From Microthrixaceae bacterium (lineage in GTDB: Bacteria > Actinomycetota > Acidimicrobiia > Acidimicrobiales > Microtrichaceae): a DNA stretch of 40,156 bases. Shown piece after piece: positions 25,400 to 34,900 of this stretch. The DNA lies in the NCBI GenBank assembly GCA_020027475.1, contig JAHRAZ010000076.1, forward strand, positions 1 through 40,156, in the 5' to 3' direction. The translations under genes and the position numbers were made by a program. The notes beneath the pieces are model-generated. The model had not been told where the DNA came from. It saw only the letters and a list, made by a program, of their open reading frames with translations, and did no database searches. Numbering within the stretch: the stretch's first letter is position 1; each line of letters opens with the position of its first letter.

Positions 25400-26655
25400 T
25401 GGAAATGATGCGATTCGCAACCGCCGGTTCAGTGGACGACGGCAAGTCGACCCTCATTGGGCGCCTGCTTTTTGATTCGAAGTCGATCTTCGAAGACCAA
25501 CTGGACGCAGTGGCGGATGTCAGCGACCGGATGGGTCTTGACGAACCCAACCTCGCACTGCTCACCGATGGCCTTCGCGCCGAGCGAGAACAGGGCATCA
25601 CCATCGACGTGGCCTATCGCTATTTCGCCACGCCCAAGCGCAAATTCATCATCGCCGACACCCCTGGCCACGTTCAATACACCCGCAACATGGTCACCGG
25701 CGCGTCCACCGCTGACCTGGCGATCATTCTGATTGATGCCCGAAAGGGTGTGTTGGAGCAGTCCCGCCGTCACTCGTTCATCGCTTCGCTGCTGCGCATC
25801 CCCCACCTGGTGGTGGCGGTGAACAAGATGGACCTTGTGGACTACAGCGAGGAACGTTTCGACCAAATCGTGGAGGAGTTCGGCCACTTCGCGAGCAAGC
25901 TCGAGATCACGGATCTGACCTTCATCCCGATCTCGGCACTCAAGGGTGACAATGTGGTGGAGCGCTCAGAGAAGACTCCGTGGTACGCCGGAGCGTCGCT
26001 ATTGCATCACCTGGAGACCGTTCACATCGCGTCGGACCGCAACCTGATCGACGCACGGCTGCCGGTTCAGTACGTGATTCGTCCGCACAGTGAGGAATTC
26101 CACGACTACCGCGGATACGCGGGCAGCATCGCCGGCGGAGTTCTGAAGCCGGGTGATGACGTCGTGGTCCTTCCATCGGGCTTCACCTCCAAGATCGCCC
26201 GGATTGACACTCCTGAAGGCCCCGTTTCCGAGGCGTTCGCTCCGATGTCGGTCACTGTGACCCTTACCGATGAGATCGACATCAGCCGCGGCGACATGAT
26301 CTGTCGTCCCCACAACCAGCCGGCGTCATCCCAGGACATTGAAGCGATGGTCTGCTGGTTGTCAGAAGGGACATCACTGGTGCCCGGCAACAAGGTTGGG
26401 ATCAAACACACCACTCGATCGGCTCGTGCACTCGTGAAGGACATCCAGTACCGCCTGGACGTGAACACCTTGCACCGTGATTCAGCAGCACACTCGCTCT
26501 CGTTGAACGAGATCGGGCGGGTGACCTTGCGCACGACCCAGCCGCTCTTTTTCGACGAATATCGAAGGAACCGTGAAACCGGCTCATTCATACTCATTGA
26601 CGAGGCCACGAACAACACGCTCGGTGCCGGAATGATCATCGGCACACCACAGTGA
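25399..26655 (+). CDS. cysN: Sulfate adenylyltransferase large subunit CysN (GTPase)
   Basis: A 418-residue GTPase subunit of ATP sulfurylase; GTP hydrolysis drives APS formation by CysD. Motifs visible: GSVDDGKST at 10-18, DTPGH at 87-91 and NKMD at 142-145, followed by two EF-Tu-like beta-barrel domains. The protein ends after the barrels, so unlike the mycobacterial CysNC it has no fused APS kinase; that activity is supplied by the separate cysC 13 bases downstream. The ATG shares bases with the cysD stop. Confidence 0.97.
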   Translation: MEMMRFATAGSVDDGKSTLIGRLLFDSKSIFEDQLDAVADVSDRMGLDEPNLALLTDGLRAEREQGITIDVAYRYFATPKRKFIIADTPGHVQYTRNMVTGASTADLAIILIDARKGVLEQSRRHSFIASLLRIPHLVVAVNKMDLVDYSEERFDQIVEEFGHFASKLEITDLTFIPISALKGDNVVERSEKTPWYAGASLLHHLETVHIASDRNLIDARLPVQYVIRPHSEEFHDYRGYAGSIAGGVLKPGDDVVVLPSGFTSKIARIDTPEGPVSEAFAPMSVTVTLTDEIDISRGDMICRPHNQPASSQDIEAMVCWLSEGTSLVPGNKVGIKHTTRSARALVKDIQYRLDVNTLHRDSAAHSLSLNEIGRVTLRTTQPLFFDEYRRNRETGSFILIDEATNNTLGAGMIIGTPQ

Positions 26656-26668
26656 CAGGAACACCACC

Positions 26669-27280
26669 GTGACCGAGGGCACTCGGGCCGGGCACTCCCG
26701 GTCATCAAATGTCGTCTGGCATCCCGGTGAAGTCCACCGCGAGGCCCGCTCCGAACTTACTGGTGGCGCAGGGCTGGTCATCTGGCTGACCGGGCTTTCG
26801 GGATCCGGCAAATCCACTGTGGCCGTGGAGTTGGAACGCTTGCTGATCGCCTCCGGACAGGCCGCCTACCTCCTCGACGGGGACAACCTGCGTCACGGCC
26901 TCAACGCCGACCTGGGTTTCAGCGAAGCTGACCGCAGGGAGAACATCAGGCGGGTTTGCGAAGTATCCACCCTTTTTGCCGACGCCGGGTTGGCGGCTGT
27001 CGTACCACTCATCTCCCCGTACCGATCGGCGCGTGCCGCGGCGCGTGACCGCGTGGAGGGAGCCGGGTTGCGCTTCGTCGAGGTCTTTGTGGACACTCCG
27101 CTGGAGTTGTGTGAAGAGCGCGATCCCAAAGGGCTCTACGCGAAGGCCCGCGCCGGTGAGATCACCTCGATGACCGGAATCGATGATCCCTACGAAGTTC
27201 CCACGGCAGCGGAGGTCACCCTGGTTCCGGGCGACGGCTCGGCGCGGGAGATGGCAGCAGTTGTTGTTGCTGCCATCTGA
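26669..27280 (+). CDS. cysC: Adenylylsulfate kinase CysC
   Basis: A 203-residue kinase that phosphorylates APS to PAPS. The Walker A loop GLSGSGKS is at 42-49, followed by [22 protein letters not shown] (quoted in family order: [13 protein letters not shown]) and [14 protein letters not shown]; the [24 protein letters not shown] block is the APS-kinase lid region. The GTG at 26669 has AGGA at a good distance. The first 35 residues include the WHPGEVHRE leader common to bacterial CysC. It completes the cysDNC operon. A downstream PAPS or APS reductase is not in the window, so PAPS could serve either assimilation or sulfation. Confidence 0.95.
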   Translation: MTEGTRAGHSRSSNVVWHPGEVHREARSELTGGAGLVIWLTGLSGSGKSTVAVELERLLIASGQAAYLLDGDNLRHGLNADLGFSEADRRENIRRVCEVSTLFADAGLAAVVPLISPYRSARAAARDRVEGAGLRFVEVFVDTPLELCEERDPKGLYAKARAGEITSMTGIDDPYEVPTAAEVTLVPGDGSAREMAAVVVAAI

Positions 27281-27317
27281 ATCCCCGCTCGCATCCTGAA
27301 CACCCTGTCCGGGTTGG

Positions 27318-27605
27318 CTACTTCTGCTCGGTTGGCTTATGTCGACGAGTCTTTGCCACGGGCGTGACATCAACTTCGCCGTGAGGCTCCCCGGCCTGCT
27401 CGTAGCAGTCGTCGTGGTAGTGCTCCACCCGGTCCCAGTGCCCGCCCACATAGACATTGCAGATCACCTGCTTGTGGCGAACCTTTGCCTGGAACTTCAC
27501 CCGTTCCCCACATTGAACACATTCCACAGAACTCCCCGGTTCCACATCTCGCAGGACAGCGCGACTCTTCAGGGCATTCCTGGACGAGGTACCTGTTGAG
27601 GCCAT
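27318..27605 (-). CDS. Small zinc-ribbon-like protein of unknown function
   Basis: A 95-residue soluble protein. Cys29 and Cys32 (CVQC) and His64/Cys67 (HDDC) form a CxxC-HxxC arrangement that would bind one zinc; Cys49 lies between. The core VKFQAKVRHKQVICNVY and the following GGHWDRVEHYH segment are probably beta strands packing on the metal site. Flanks are polar: residues 1-25 and the Lys/Arg-rich last 15. I do not recognise a named family. The ATG at 27605 is preceded by GGAGG at close spacing. It converges with cysC (37 bases) and follows the small membrane-protein gene after a hairpin. Nucleic-acid binding is a possibility only. Confidence 0.7.
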   Translation of the reverse strand: MASTGTSSRNALKSRAVLRDVEPGSSVECVQCGERVKFQAKVRHKQVICNVYVGGHWDRVEHYHDDCYEQAGEPHGEVDVTPVAKTRRHKPTEQK

Positions 27606-27697
27606 GGTCCTCCAGCTGGCAGCGACTCGCGGTGCTCAGTATTCGCAGGATTGGAATGAATCCGGTGGCTGCCTGCACAACAGCGTATCGGGCGTTC

Positions 27698-27721
27698 CGG
27701 GAAACGCTACAGCGTTTCCCG
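27698..27721 (-). terminator. Perfect 11-base inverted repeat after the small membrane-protein gene
   Basis: Arms CGGGAAACGCT (27698-27708) and AGCGTTTCCCG (27711-27721) are exact complements with two bases between. It starts 11 bases after the TAG at 27733 on the minus strand, where a terminator is expected. There is no U-tract. A protein-binding palindrome for the downstream zinc-ribbon gene is the alternative. Confidence 0.55.
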
Positions 27722-27732
27722 TGGCGAGTTCC

Positions 27733-28047
27733 CTACCGCGACTCCACTGCACCCCGGCCGAGTTCCACGGACTGTTTGACGAGATCGCGTAGTTCCTTCT
27801 CATCGGCACCTTCAGACACAAGGTCCCGGATGGTCGACTCCAGATTCTGGGCCGTGGACTCGTCGAAGGTGAGCCGCGGTGGGTTCTGGGAGGCCGTAGC
27901 CACGACCAGGCATACCGCAGCGAGCGCTGTTGCAATGCCGAATGCGATCGCCGTGCCATTGTTGTCGGCGATCGAACCGACGATCATGCCTGCAATTCCG
28001 AGCACGAAAACGGTGATCGACATGGCGCGAATGGTGGAAATCTTCAT
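27733..28047 (-). CDS. Small two-helix membrane protein
   Basis: A 104-residue protein, not recognised as a named family. Two membrane segments (about 8-26 and 33-51) form a hairpin, followed by an amphipathic, acidic helical domain (62-100) with LESTIRDLVSEGADEKELRD. The ATG at 28047, 13 bases after the ettA stop, is chosen from gene spacing; the GGAG directly against the ATG is too close to count as a proper ribosome site, and a longer frame overlapping ettA is less likely. Probably co-transcribed with ettA. Small membrane proteins with a C-terminal helix often act as regulators or assembly factors, but nothing here shows that. Confidence 0.6.
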   Translation of the reverse strand: MKISTIRAMSITVFVLGIAGMIVGSIADNNGTAIAFGIATALAAVCLVVATASQNPPRLTFDESTAQNLESTIRDLVSEGADEKELRDLVKQSVELGRGAVESR

Positions 28048-28060
28048 CTCCGGGCCGAGG

Positions 28061-29761
28061 TCATCGCTGGAGTGGCTTGTATTTGATGCGGTGCGGTTGG
28101 TTTGCCTCGGCGCCAAGTTCCTTGCGTCTGAAATCCTCGTATTCCGAGAAGTTCCCTTCAAACCAACGAACTTCGGAGTTCCCCTCGAAAGCCAGTATGT
28201 GGGTGGCGACTCGGTCGAGGAACCAACGGTCGTGGCTGATCACCACCGCGCAACCCGGGAACTCCTCGAGCGCCCCTTCCAGGGCCCGCAGGGTGTCTAC
28301 GTCGAGGTCATTGGTGGGCTCATCCAGAAGAAGAACGTTGCCGCCGCTCTTGAGCACCTTGGCGAGATGCACCCGGTTGCGTTCGCCGCCCGAGAGATTG
28401 CCGACCTTCTTTTGCTGATCGGAACCCTTGAAGTTGAAGCCGGCACAATACGCACGCCCGTTGACCTCTCGACCTCCCACCTCGAGGAGCTCCTCGCCGC
28501 CTGTGATCTCCTCGTAGACCGTCAAGGAGCCATCCAGGGAATCCCGGCTCTGATCGACATAGGCCAGATCAACCGTGGAGCCGACAATGAGTGAACCATC
28601 GTCGGGCAACAACGTTGGGTCTTCGGAAGCTTCCGAAGTTGCCACCACCATGTTGAACAACGTGGACTTGCCGGCACCGTTGGGCCCGATCACTCCGACG
28701 ATTCCGGCCTTGGGCAGACTGAAGGTGAGATTGTCGATCAGCAGTTTGTCGCCGAAACCCTTGCGGAGTTCATCGACCTCGATGACCTGATCACCCAGTC
28801 GAGGGCCTGGCGGAATCGAGATCTGGAGTCGCTCTTCGGCGCCTCTGTCTGCTTCGGCTTCCGAGCGCAACTGCTCGTACGCCGACAGTCGGGCCTTCGA
28901 TTTGGCATGGCGGGCCTTGGGAGCCATCCGTACCCAATCCAACTCGCGTTGGAGAGTCCGTTGGCGTCCGACGTTGCGCTTCTCCTGTTGGGCGAGCCTC
29001 TGCTGCTTCTGGTCGAGCCAACTCGAGTAGTTGCCCTCAAACGGAACCCCCTTGCCATTTTCGAGCTCGAGGATCCACTTGGCGACGTTGTCGAGGAAGT
29101 ACCGATCATGAGTGATCGCCACCACCGTGCCCTGATATTCCGACAGGAAACGTTCGAGCCATGCCACAGATTCGGCATCGAGGTGATTTGTGGGCTCGTC
29201 GAGCAGCAGCAGATCGGGTTTGGAGAGCAGCAGTCGACACAGAGCCACGCGGCGGCGTTCTCCACCGGAGAGCGTTGAGACCTCGGCGTCAGCAGGCGGG
29301 AGTCGCAACGCGTCCATGGCGATTTCCACGGTTCGTTTGAGGTCCCAGGCCCCGACGGTTTCGATCCTTGATTCGAGTTCGGCTTGCTGGGCGCCGAGCT
29401 TCTCGTAGTCGGCGTCCGGATCGCTCCAGCGGGCCATCAGCTTGTCGTAGTCCGTGAGCAGTTCGGCGACCTCAAAAACACCATCCATCACGTTGCCGAT
29501 GACGTCCTTGTCAGGATCCAGATGGGGTTCCTGCTCAAGAAGACCGGCGGTGAACCCCTGTGTGAGCTGGGCTTCGCCGGTGATCTCGTCGTCGACTCCG
29601 GCCATGATCCGCAACAGAGTGGATTTGCCCGAGCCATTGGGGCCGATGACCCCGATCTTGGCTCCCGGGTAGAACGCGAGTGTGATGTCCTTGAGGACTT
29701 CGCGGTCGGGAGGGATGAACTTGGAAACCTTGCGCATCGTGAAGATGAACTGTGCGCTCAT
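28061..29761 (-). CDS. ettA: Energy-dependent translational throttle protein EttA (ABC-F)
   Basis: A 566-residue soluble ABC-F ATPase with two nucleotide-binding domains and no membrane domain. It binds the ribosomal E site and gates entry into elongation according to ATP/ADP ratio. The first Walker A GPNGSGKST is at 40-48 and the second (GPNGAGKST) near 350; both domains have LSGGER signatures and LLLDEPTN Walker B motifs. The linker between domains contains the charged QQKRLAQQEKRN-type helix and MAPKARHAKSKARL. The N-terminus QFIFTMRKVSKFIPP is diagnostic for EttA rather than other ABC-F proteins. The ATG at 29761 has TACGCT seven bases upstream. A small membrane-protein gene follows. Confidence 0.96.
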   Translation of the reverse strand: MSAQFIFTMRKVSKFIPPDREVLKDITLAFYPGAKIGVIGPNGSGKSTLLRIMAGVDDEITGEAQLTQGFTAGLLEQEPHLDPDKDVIGNVMDGVFEVAELLTDYDKLMARWSDPDADYEKLGAQQAELESRIETVGAWDLKRTVEIAMDALRLPPADAEVSTLSGGERRRVALCRLLLSKPDLLLLDEPTNHLDAESVAWLERFLSEYQGTVVAITHDRYFLDNVAKWILELENGKGVPFEGNYSSWLDQKQQRLAQQEKRNVGRQRTLQRELDWVRMAPKARHAKSKARLSAYEQLRSEAEADRGAEERLQISIPPGPRLGDQVIEVDELRKGFGDKLLIDNLTFSLPKAGIVGVIGPNGAGKSTLFNMVVATSEASEDPTLLPDDGSLIVGSTVDLAYVDQSRDSLDGSLTVYEEITGGEELLEVGGREVNGRAYCAGFNFKGSDQQKKVGNLSGGERNRVHLAKVLKSGGNVLLLDEPTNDLDVDTLRALEGALEEFPGCAVVISHDRWFLDRVATHILAFEGNSEVRWFEGNFSEYEDFRRKELGAEANQPHRIKYKPLQR

Positions 29762-29768
29762 CCGCCCG

Positions 29769-29774
29769 AGCGTA
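29769..29774 (-). promoter_or_regulatory. Leaderless -10 hexamer for ettA
   Basis: TACGCT on the minus strand matches TANNNT and ends seven bases before the ATG at 29761; no Shine-Dalgarno sequence is present. Confidence 0.5.
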
Positions 29775-29837
29775 CTTGGTGCACAATCGCGCTCTGGATC
29801 CCCCTGATGCCCGAGACCCCGTAGATGCTGAGGCTCT

Positions 29838-29864
29838 GGGCCCGGAGACCGATGCTCCGGGCCC
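29838..29864 (-). terminator. Strong 10-base-stem terminator hairpin
   Basis: GGGCCCGGAG (29838-29847) and CTCCGGGCCC (29855-29864) pair perfectly around a seven-base loop, 18 bases after the stop of the NYN-domain gene on the minus strand. The U-tract is missing, as is often the case in high-GC actinobacteria. It separates that gene from the ettA promoter. Confidence 0.7.
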
Positions 29865-29882
29865 GAGGCCTCACTTCTTCTT

Positions 29883-31151
29883 CTACTTCTTCTTCCTCGA
29901 GAAGGCCCTCTTCACCTTGGCCTCGCCCCTCTTCACGTCGGCTTCGACTTTGGCAGCTTCCCTGCTGGCCCAGCTCTTCTTCTTGGTTGTTGCTTTCTTG
30001 GCGGTTGCCTTCTTCTTGGCTGGTGCCTTCTTTGCGGGGGCTTTCTTGGTTGTTGCCTTTTTGGCGGTTGCCTTCTTCTTGGCTGGTGCCTTCTTCGCTG
30101 GAGCCTTCTTCTTGGTAGCCACTGGTGCCTCCTCGGCGGGGTGGTTGTCGGATCCGACACCCGAGCTGCCGACCGATTGGTCAGAAGGCACGGATTGCCG
30201 GGTATGGGTATCGGATGGTCCGACCCCGGTCGGCAGGAGAACAACACCTCGTCGAGGTTGGTCATATTCCTGCACAACAAATTGGCGCACCTCGCCCATG
30301 GCGAGCACGTCTTTGGCGCTGCGTGGAGGTGGTGAGCCGAGAAGTTTCAATGGTACGTAGCAGCGGGTGCGGTCGGCCATTACATAGGCACCGTGTGAAG
30401 CGAACTCCACTACCTCGCCGTCGATCGTTGCGCCCGGTTGGTGATTCGTGATGAATGACAGGAAGATCTCTGGACTGTTGGTCGGCTCAGGTCCCTTGTG
30501 CTGACTCGTTACCTTGCGGTCCTGCGTTTTCTGCCCTTGTCGCCCCTTGCCGGAGGAAGTCCCCTTGGCATCCCCGCTCCGGGCCGGTGACTTTGCGGGC
30601 GACTTCCTGGCGCCTCCACTCGTGGACGATTTCTTCCTTGCGGTGCTCGTCTTCGTCGTCTTCTTGGCGGTGCCCGTCTTCCCCCGACCTTCAGAGCTGT
30701 TCGCTGCACGAACCGACCGTTTGCTCTTGGGTCCCCTCACTGGCATGCGGCCGGTGAACACCCAACCGATTCCGGGCACGGGTTTGCCGCCGATCAGACG
30801 CCCCTCTTCGAACAACCATGGGTGATCGCCGTGGAACTCCTGGAACGAATCATTGGACAGCACCGTGGCACCGGAGCGTTCGGCGATGGTCAACACAAAT
30901 GCATCACCGCGCCCGATTGTTCCGGCCGGGGGAGTGAGGATCTCACCCGCCACGATTGCCTCTTCGTATTCTTCCTTCTCCGAGTCTGCAATTCGATTGG
31001 GGAAGCTGGCATCCACCACCACGACCACATTGTCGAAGTGTTCCTCGCCAAGAAACTGCGTGACCGACTCGTTCAGTTGCGCGAGCGACGGGCTGGACCG
31101 CCCTTCGGTGGCAATGTTTGATCCGTCTACGACTAGGTGGGAGGTGCCCAT
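29883..31151 (-). CDS. NYN-domain (Zc3h12a-like) ribonuclease with S1-like domain and histone-H1-like tail
   Basis: A 422-residue protein with three parts. Residues 1-135 form a PIN-like NYN nuclease domain: VVDGSNIA (Asp9, Asn12), VVVVDASF (Asp47), GRGDAFVL (Asp83) and VLSNDSFQEF (Asp101) supply the acidic cluster of Zc3h12a-type RNases. Residues 140-225 are a disordered Lys/Ser/Thr/Gly linker. Residues 226-310 look like a small S1/OB-type nucleic-acid-binding barrel (GATIDGEVVEFASHGAYVM). The last 80 residues are Ala/Lys/Pro repeats like histone H1 or HU tails, then a basic helix. The ATG at 31151 is chosen because upstream sequence is antisense to the HAD gene. RNA or nucleoid-associated RNA processing is inferred. 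Confidence 0.82.
   Translation of the reverse strand: MGTSHLVVDGSNIATEGRSSPSLAQLNESVTQFLGEEHFDNVVVVVDASFPNRIADSEKEEYEEAIVAGEILTPPAGTIGRGDAFVLTIAERSGATVLSNDSFQEFHGDHPWLFEEGRLIGGKPVPGIGWVFTGRMPVRGPKSKRSVRAANSSEGRGKTGTAKKTTKTSTARKKSSTSGGARKSPAKSPARSGDAKGTSSGKGRQGQKTQDRKVTSQHKGPEPTNSPEIFLSFITNHQPGATIDGEVVEFASHGAYVMADRTRCYVPLKLLGSPPPRSAKDVLAMGEVRQFVVQEYDQPRRGVVLLPTGVGPSDTHTRQSVPSDQSVGSSGVGSDNHPAEEAPVATKKKAPAKKAPAKKKATAKKATTKKAPAKKAPAKKKATAKKATTKKKSWASREAAKVEADVKRGEAKVKRAFSRKKK
29983..30108 (-). repeat. 63-base tandem duplication encoding the Ala/Lys tail
   Basis: Two imperfect 63-base copies (29983-30045 and 30046-30108) encode two 21-residue Lys/Ala/Pro/Thr repeats in frame. Differences are few and mostly silent, so the copy number could vary by slippage without breaking the frame. 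Confidence 0.8.
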
Positions 31152-31199
31152 CTCGGTCTCAAGTGAATCACCTGCGGGATGCTGGATGGCGGACTCCCT

Positions 31200-31205
31200 T
31201 ACGAT
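31200..31205 (+). promoter_or_regulatory. Leaderless -10 hexamer for the HAD hydrolase
   Basis: TACGAT matches TANNNT and ends six bases before the GTG at 31212. It favours that GTG over an in-frame ATG at 31179, which lies upstream of the hexamer. Confidence 0.55.
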
Positions 31206-31211
31206 TCTCTT

Positions 31212-31844
31212 GTGGAAACCAACGCGGTCCTGTTCGATTTCGGTGGAGTGATCCTCAGTAGCCCCTTTGATGCCTTCAATGATCTGGAGGTGCGCAGGGG
31301 TTTGCCGCACGGCGTTATCCGCTCCATAAATGCCACGAATCCGGATACGAATGCCTGGGCGCAGCTGGAACGATCCGACGTCGGGTTGGCGGAGTTCGCG
31401 GAGTTGTTCGAGGCTGAGGCGGCACTGGCCGGCTACAAATTGTCGGGTGCAGAGGTGCTTGGTTGTCTGCATGGTGAGCTTCGGCCGGCGATGGTGAATG
31501 CCATCGAGGCTCTGAAGGAATCTCACAAGGTTGCCCTGCTCACCAACAACTTCGTGTCGGGCAACCCCGACTGGTCCAGTGGTGGAAGCTTCGGGGATCT
31601 CCTCGGATTGTTCGATGTGGTCATCGAGTCCTCCGTGGTCGGAGTGCGCAAACCCGAGAGACGTTTCTACGAAATCGCGATCACGGAACTCGGTGTGGAC
31701 CCGAGGCAGTCGGTGTTCCTGGATGATCTGGGTGTGAATCTCAAACCGGCGCGGGAAATGGGTATGCACACGATAAAGGTGGAGGATCCCTCAGTCGCCC
31801 TGGCCGAGTTGCAGGAGATCACCGGGGTACCGCTGGGTGATTGA
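31212..31844 (+). CDS. HAD-superfamily hydrolase (YihX / epoxide-hydrolase N-terminal type)
   Basis: A 210-residue haloacid-dehalogenase-fold hydrolase, probably a small-molecule phosphatase. The nucleophile motif VLFDFGGVI (Asp9) has the DFGGV form typical of the YihX-like branch, motif II is LLTNN, motif III the Lys in VRKPERRFYE, and motif IV FLDDLGVN. A helical cap lies between motifs I and II. The GTG at 31212 puts the fold start at the right place and has TACGAT six bases upstream. It is divergent from the NYN-domain gene (60 bases) and convergent with kgd. Substrate is unknown; related proteins hydrolyse sugar phosphates or act on soluble epoxides when fused to another domain. Confidence 0.88.
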   Translation: METNAVLFDFGGVILSSPFDAFNDLEVRRGLPHGVIRSINATNPDTNAWAQLERSDVGLAEFAELFEAEAALAGYKLSGAEVLGCLHGELRPAMVNAIEALKESHKVALLTNNFVSGNPDWSSGGSFGDLLGLFDVVIESSVVGVRKPERRFYEIAITELGVDPRQSVFLDDLGVNLKPAREMGMHTIKVEDPSVALAELQEITGVPLGD

Positions 31845-31902
31845 CCGCCGGGCTGGTCGCCATGGTCGGAACTGGCGTGTGTCGAGAGTTGTTGTCGCCG
31901 AA

Positions 31903-34900
31903 TCAGTTTCCCAACGGAGCGAACGCGGCGTCCAGAATCATTTCCTGTTCCTGCACGTGGATCGCATGGCTGCCCGTTGCAGGGGAACCCTCGTCGGGGC
32001 GACCGATCCGGCGGATCACGAGATCGTCTCCGAAGTCGTCGTAGAGGTATCCCTTGGAGGAGTTCCACGCTCCCATGTTCTTCGGCTCTTCCTGCAGCCA
32101 GATCACCTCCGCAAGATTCGCGTACTTCCCCAGCTCGACTCGGAGAGCGTCAACCGGCCATGGGTAGAGCTGTTCCACCCGGATCACCGGGATGTTCATC
32201 CCCAAGGCGTCGCGTTTGGTGATCGCCTCCACGGCGATCTTCCCACTGGCGAGAACCACCCGGGTGACCGCTTCGGCGTCCAATCCGGAACGATCGGGCA
32301 GCACCTCTTCGAATGACCCGGTCTCGAGGTCGTCGATACCGGACTTCCATCGTTTGTCGCGCAGCCCGGATTTGGGAGTGGCAATGATCAGAGGTTTGCG
32401 AACGCTGCGCCTGACCTGCCGGCGCAGCAAATGGAAGTATTGCGCCGGGGTAGTCGGTTGGCAGACCTGAATGTTGTCCTCGGCGCTGAGCGTGAGGAAT
32501 CGCTCCAGGCGCGCGGACGAGTGTTCCGGTCCTTGTCCTTCGAAACCGTGGGGCAACAACATGACAAGGCCGGAAGTCTGGTTCCACTTGTCCTCCGCAG
32601 CCACGATGAACTGGTCGATCACGATCTGGGCGCCGTTGGCGAAGTCGCTGAACTGTGCTTCCCAGATCACCAGTGCGTCCTGATTCTCCACCGAGTAGCC
32701 ATACTCGAAACCCAAACCGGCATACTCCGACAGCAGGGAGTCGTAGATCCACAGGTGAGTGTCCTTGTTTGTGAATCCGTCGAGGGGAGTGAACTCTTTG
32801 CCGTTGACGTAGTCGAACAGCGTCGAGTGACGGTGAGAAAAAGTGCCTCGCCGGGTGTCCTGGCCAGCCACTCGAACGGATGTGCCTTCGGAGAGCAGAG
32901 ATCCCAAGGCCAGGTTTTCTGCCAGTGACCAGTCGATTTCGCCGCTGTCGTACATCGCCTTTCTGGTCTTGAACTGCCTCTCGAGTTTGGGATGGATCGT
33001 GAAGTCTTCAGGGACTCCTTCAATGACTTCGAAGACGCGATCCAGAGCCGGGCGAGGGACGCCCGTGTCGATGTGCGGCAGCACGCCCACGTTGGGAGGA
33101 TGCGGAGCAGCGATGAAGGTTTCTTCGGGTGCGGCTTCGCGGGTCTCATCCAGAGCGGTCTGCAACTGCTCGCGGAAGTCCGTGAGCGCAGTCTCTGCTT
33201 CGGAAAGGTTGATGTCGCCCCGGCGCACGAGATTCTCCACGTAGGTTTGGCGAACGCGGCGCTTCGCTTCGATGGTGCGATACATGATCGGCTGGGTGTA
33301 ACTGGGATCGTCACCCTCGTTGTGTCCTTGGCGGCGATAGCAAACCATGTCGATGACCACGTCCTTGTGGAACCGCTGGCGGTATGCATAGGCGAGGCGG
33401 GCAACTCGGACGCCCGCCTCCGGATCATCACCATTCACATGGAAAATGGGTGCCTGGACTCCCTTCGCTATGTCTGTGCAGTATTCCGACGAACGTGCCG
33501 ACTCCGGCGGAGTCGTGAAGCCCAACTGGTTGTTCACGATCAAGTGGATCGTGCCACCCACGCGATATCCCTTGATGCCGGACATGGCGAGGGTTTCCGC
33601 GACCACTCCCTGGCCCGCAAACGCCGCGTCACCGTGCATGAGTACGGGCAGCACCGGAAATCTCCGTTCCGGATCGGTGGGAGTCAGGTCCATGCGAGCT
33701 CTGGTGATTCCCTCCACCACCGGGCCGACCGCTTCGAGGTGTGAAGGGTTGGCTGCGAGTTCAACTGGCAGTTCAGCGCCGGAGCGCGAAGTGAATGTGC
33801 CATCCTGGCCGAGGTGATACTTGACGTCGCCGGAGCCCTGAATGGAGTCCGGATCCACGTGTCCTTCGAACTCTTCGAATAGTTGGTTGTACGTCTTGCC
33901 GATTATGTTTACGAGCACGTTGAGTCGACCGCGGTGTGGCATGCCCACCACGGCTGAGTCCAGATGGTCGTCGGCGGCTTCTTCGAGTAGCGCGTCGAGC
34001 ATCGGTACGAGCGACTCGGCACCTTCGAGTCCGAATCGTTTCTGGCCCAGATACTTGGTGCCGAGGAACTTCTCGAGCGCCTCGGCCCCGTTGAGCATCG
34101 ACAGGATGTGGCGTTGGTCCTCGTTGGTCAGTCGTATTGGTGTGCCCTCGACGTGTTCCTGGATCCACCGTTTCTCCTCCGGCTCCTGAATGTGCATGTA
34201 TTCGATTCCCACCGTGCGGCAGTAGGCATCGCGGAGCACATGCAACAGATCTCCGAGTGGCTGACGGGGCACACCTCCAACGGGCGCGTAGATGCCCACT
34301 TCGCCACCGGTGAGGAACTCGCGATCCAGGTCCCAGATCGTCAGGCCGTAGCTTGCGGGATCCAGCTCCGGGTGCATTTCGGGTGGCTGGGCCGCCAGCG
34401 GATCCAGGTCGGCGATCAGGTGGCCACGCACTCGGTGCATGTTGATCAGCGTGGAGACCTGCATCTGTTTGGCGACCTGCTTGTCCTCCTTGTCGCCGCC
34501 GTGCACATCGCGTCGCCACATGACTGCTTCGTAGGGCACACCCAAAGAGCTGAAGACCTCGTCGTAGAACCCGTCTTCGCCGAGCAGCAGGTCATGGATT
34601 TGCTTGAGGAGTAGCCCTGACTCGGCGCCTTGGATGATGCGGTGGTCGTAGGTGGATGAAATCGTCATCACCTTGGACACGCCGAGGTCGGCGATGGTGT
34701 GGGGATCCGCTCCGGCAAATGCGGTTGGGTAACCGAGGCTGCCCACTCCGATGATCACTCCCTGCCCCGGCATGAGGCGCGGAACCGATCGTTCAGTGCC
34801 GATTGTTCCGGGGTTGGTGAGCGTCACCGTGGCGCCCGCGAAGTCGTCGATCCCGAGCTTGTTGCGTTGGGTCTTGCGAATCATCTCGTCGTAGGCAGCT

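Noticed and set aside
29983-30108. Repeats considered as a CRISPR array
   Set aside because: Two adjacent in-frame coding copies with no spacers and no cas genes.
31152-31769. Upstream open extension of the NYN-domain protein by about 200 residues
   Set aside because: It is antisense to the HAD hydrolase gene, whose motifs are all intact, and has no domain content; the NYN fold begins at 31151.
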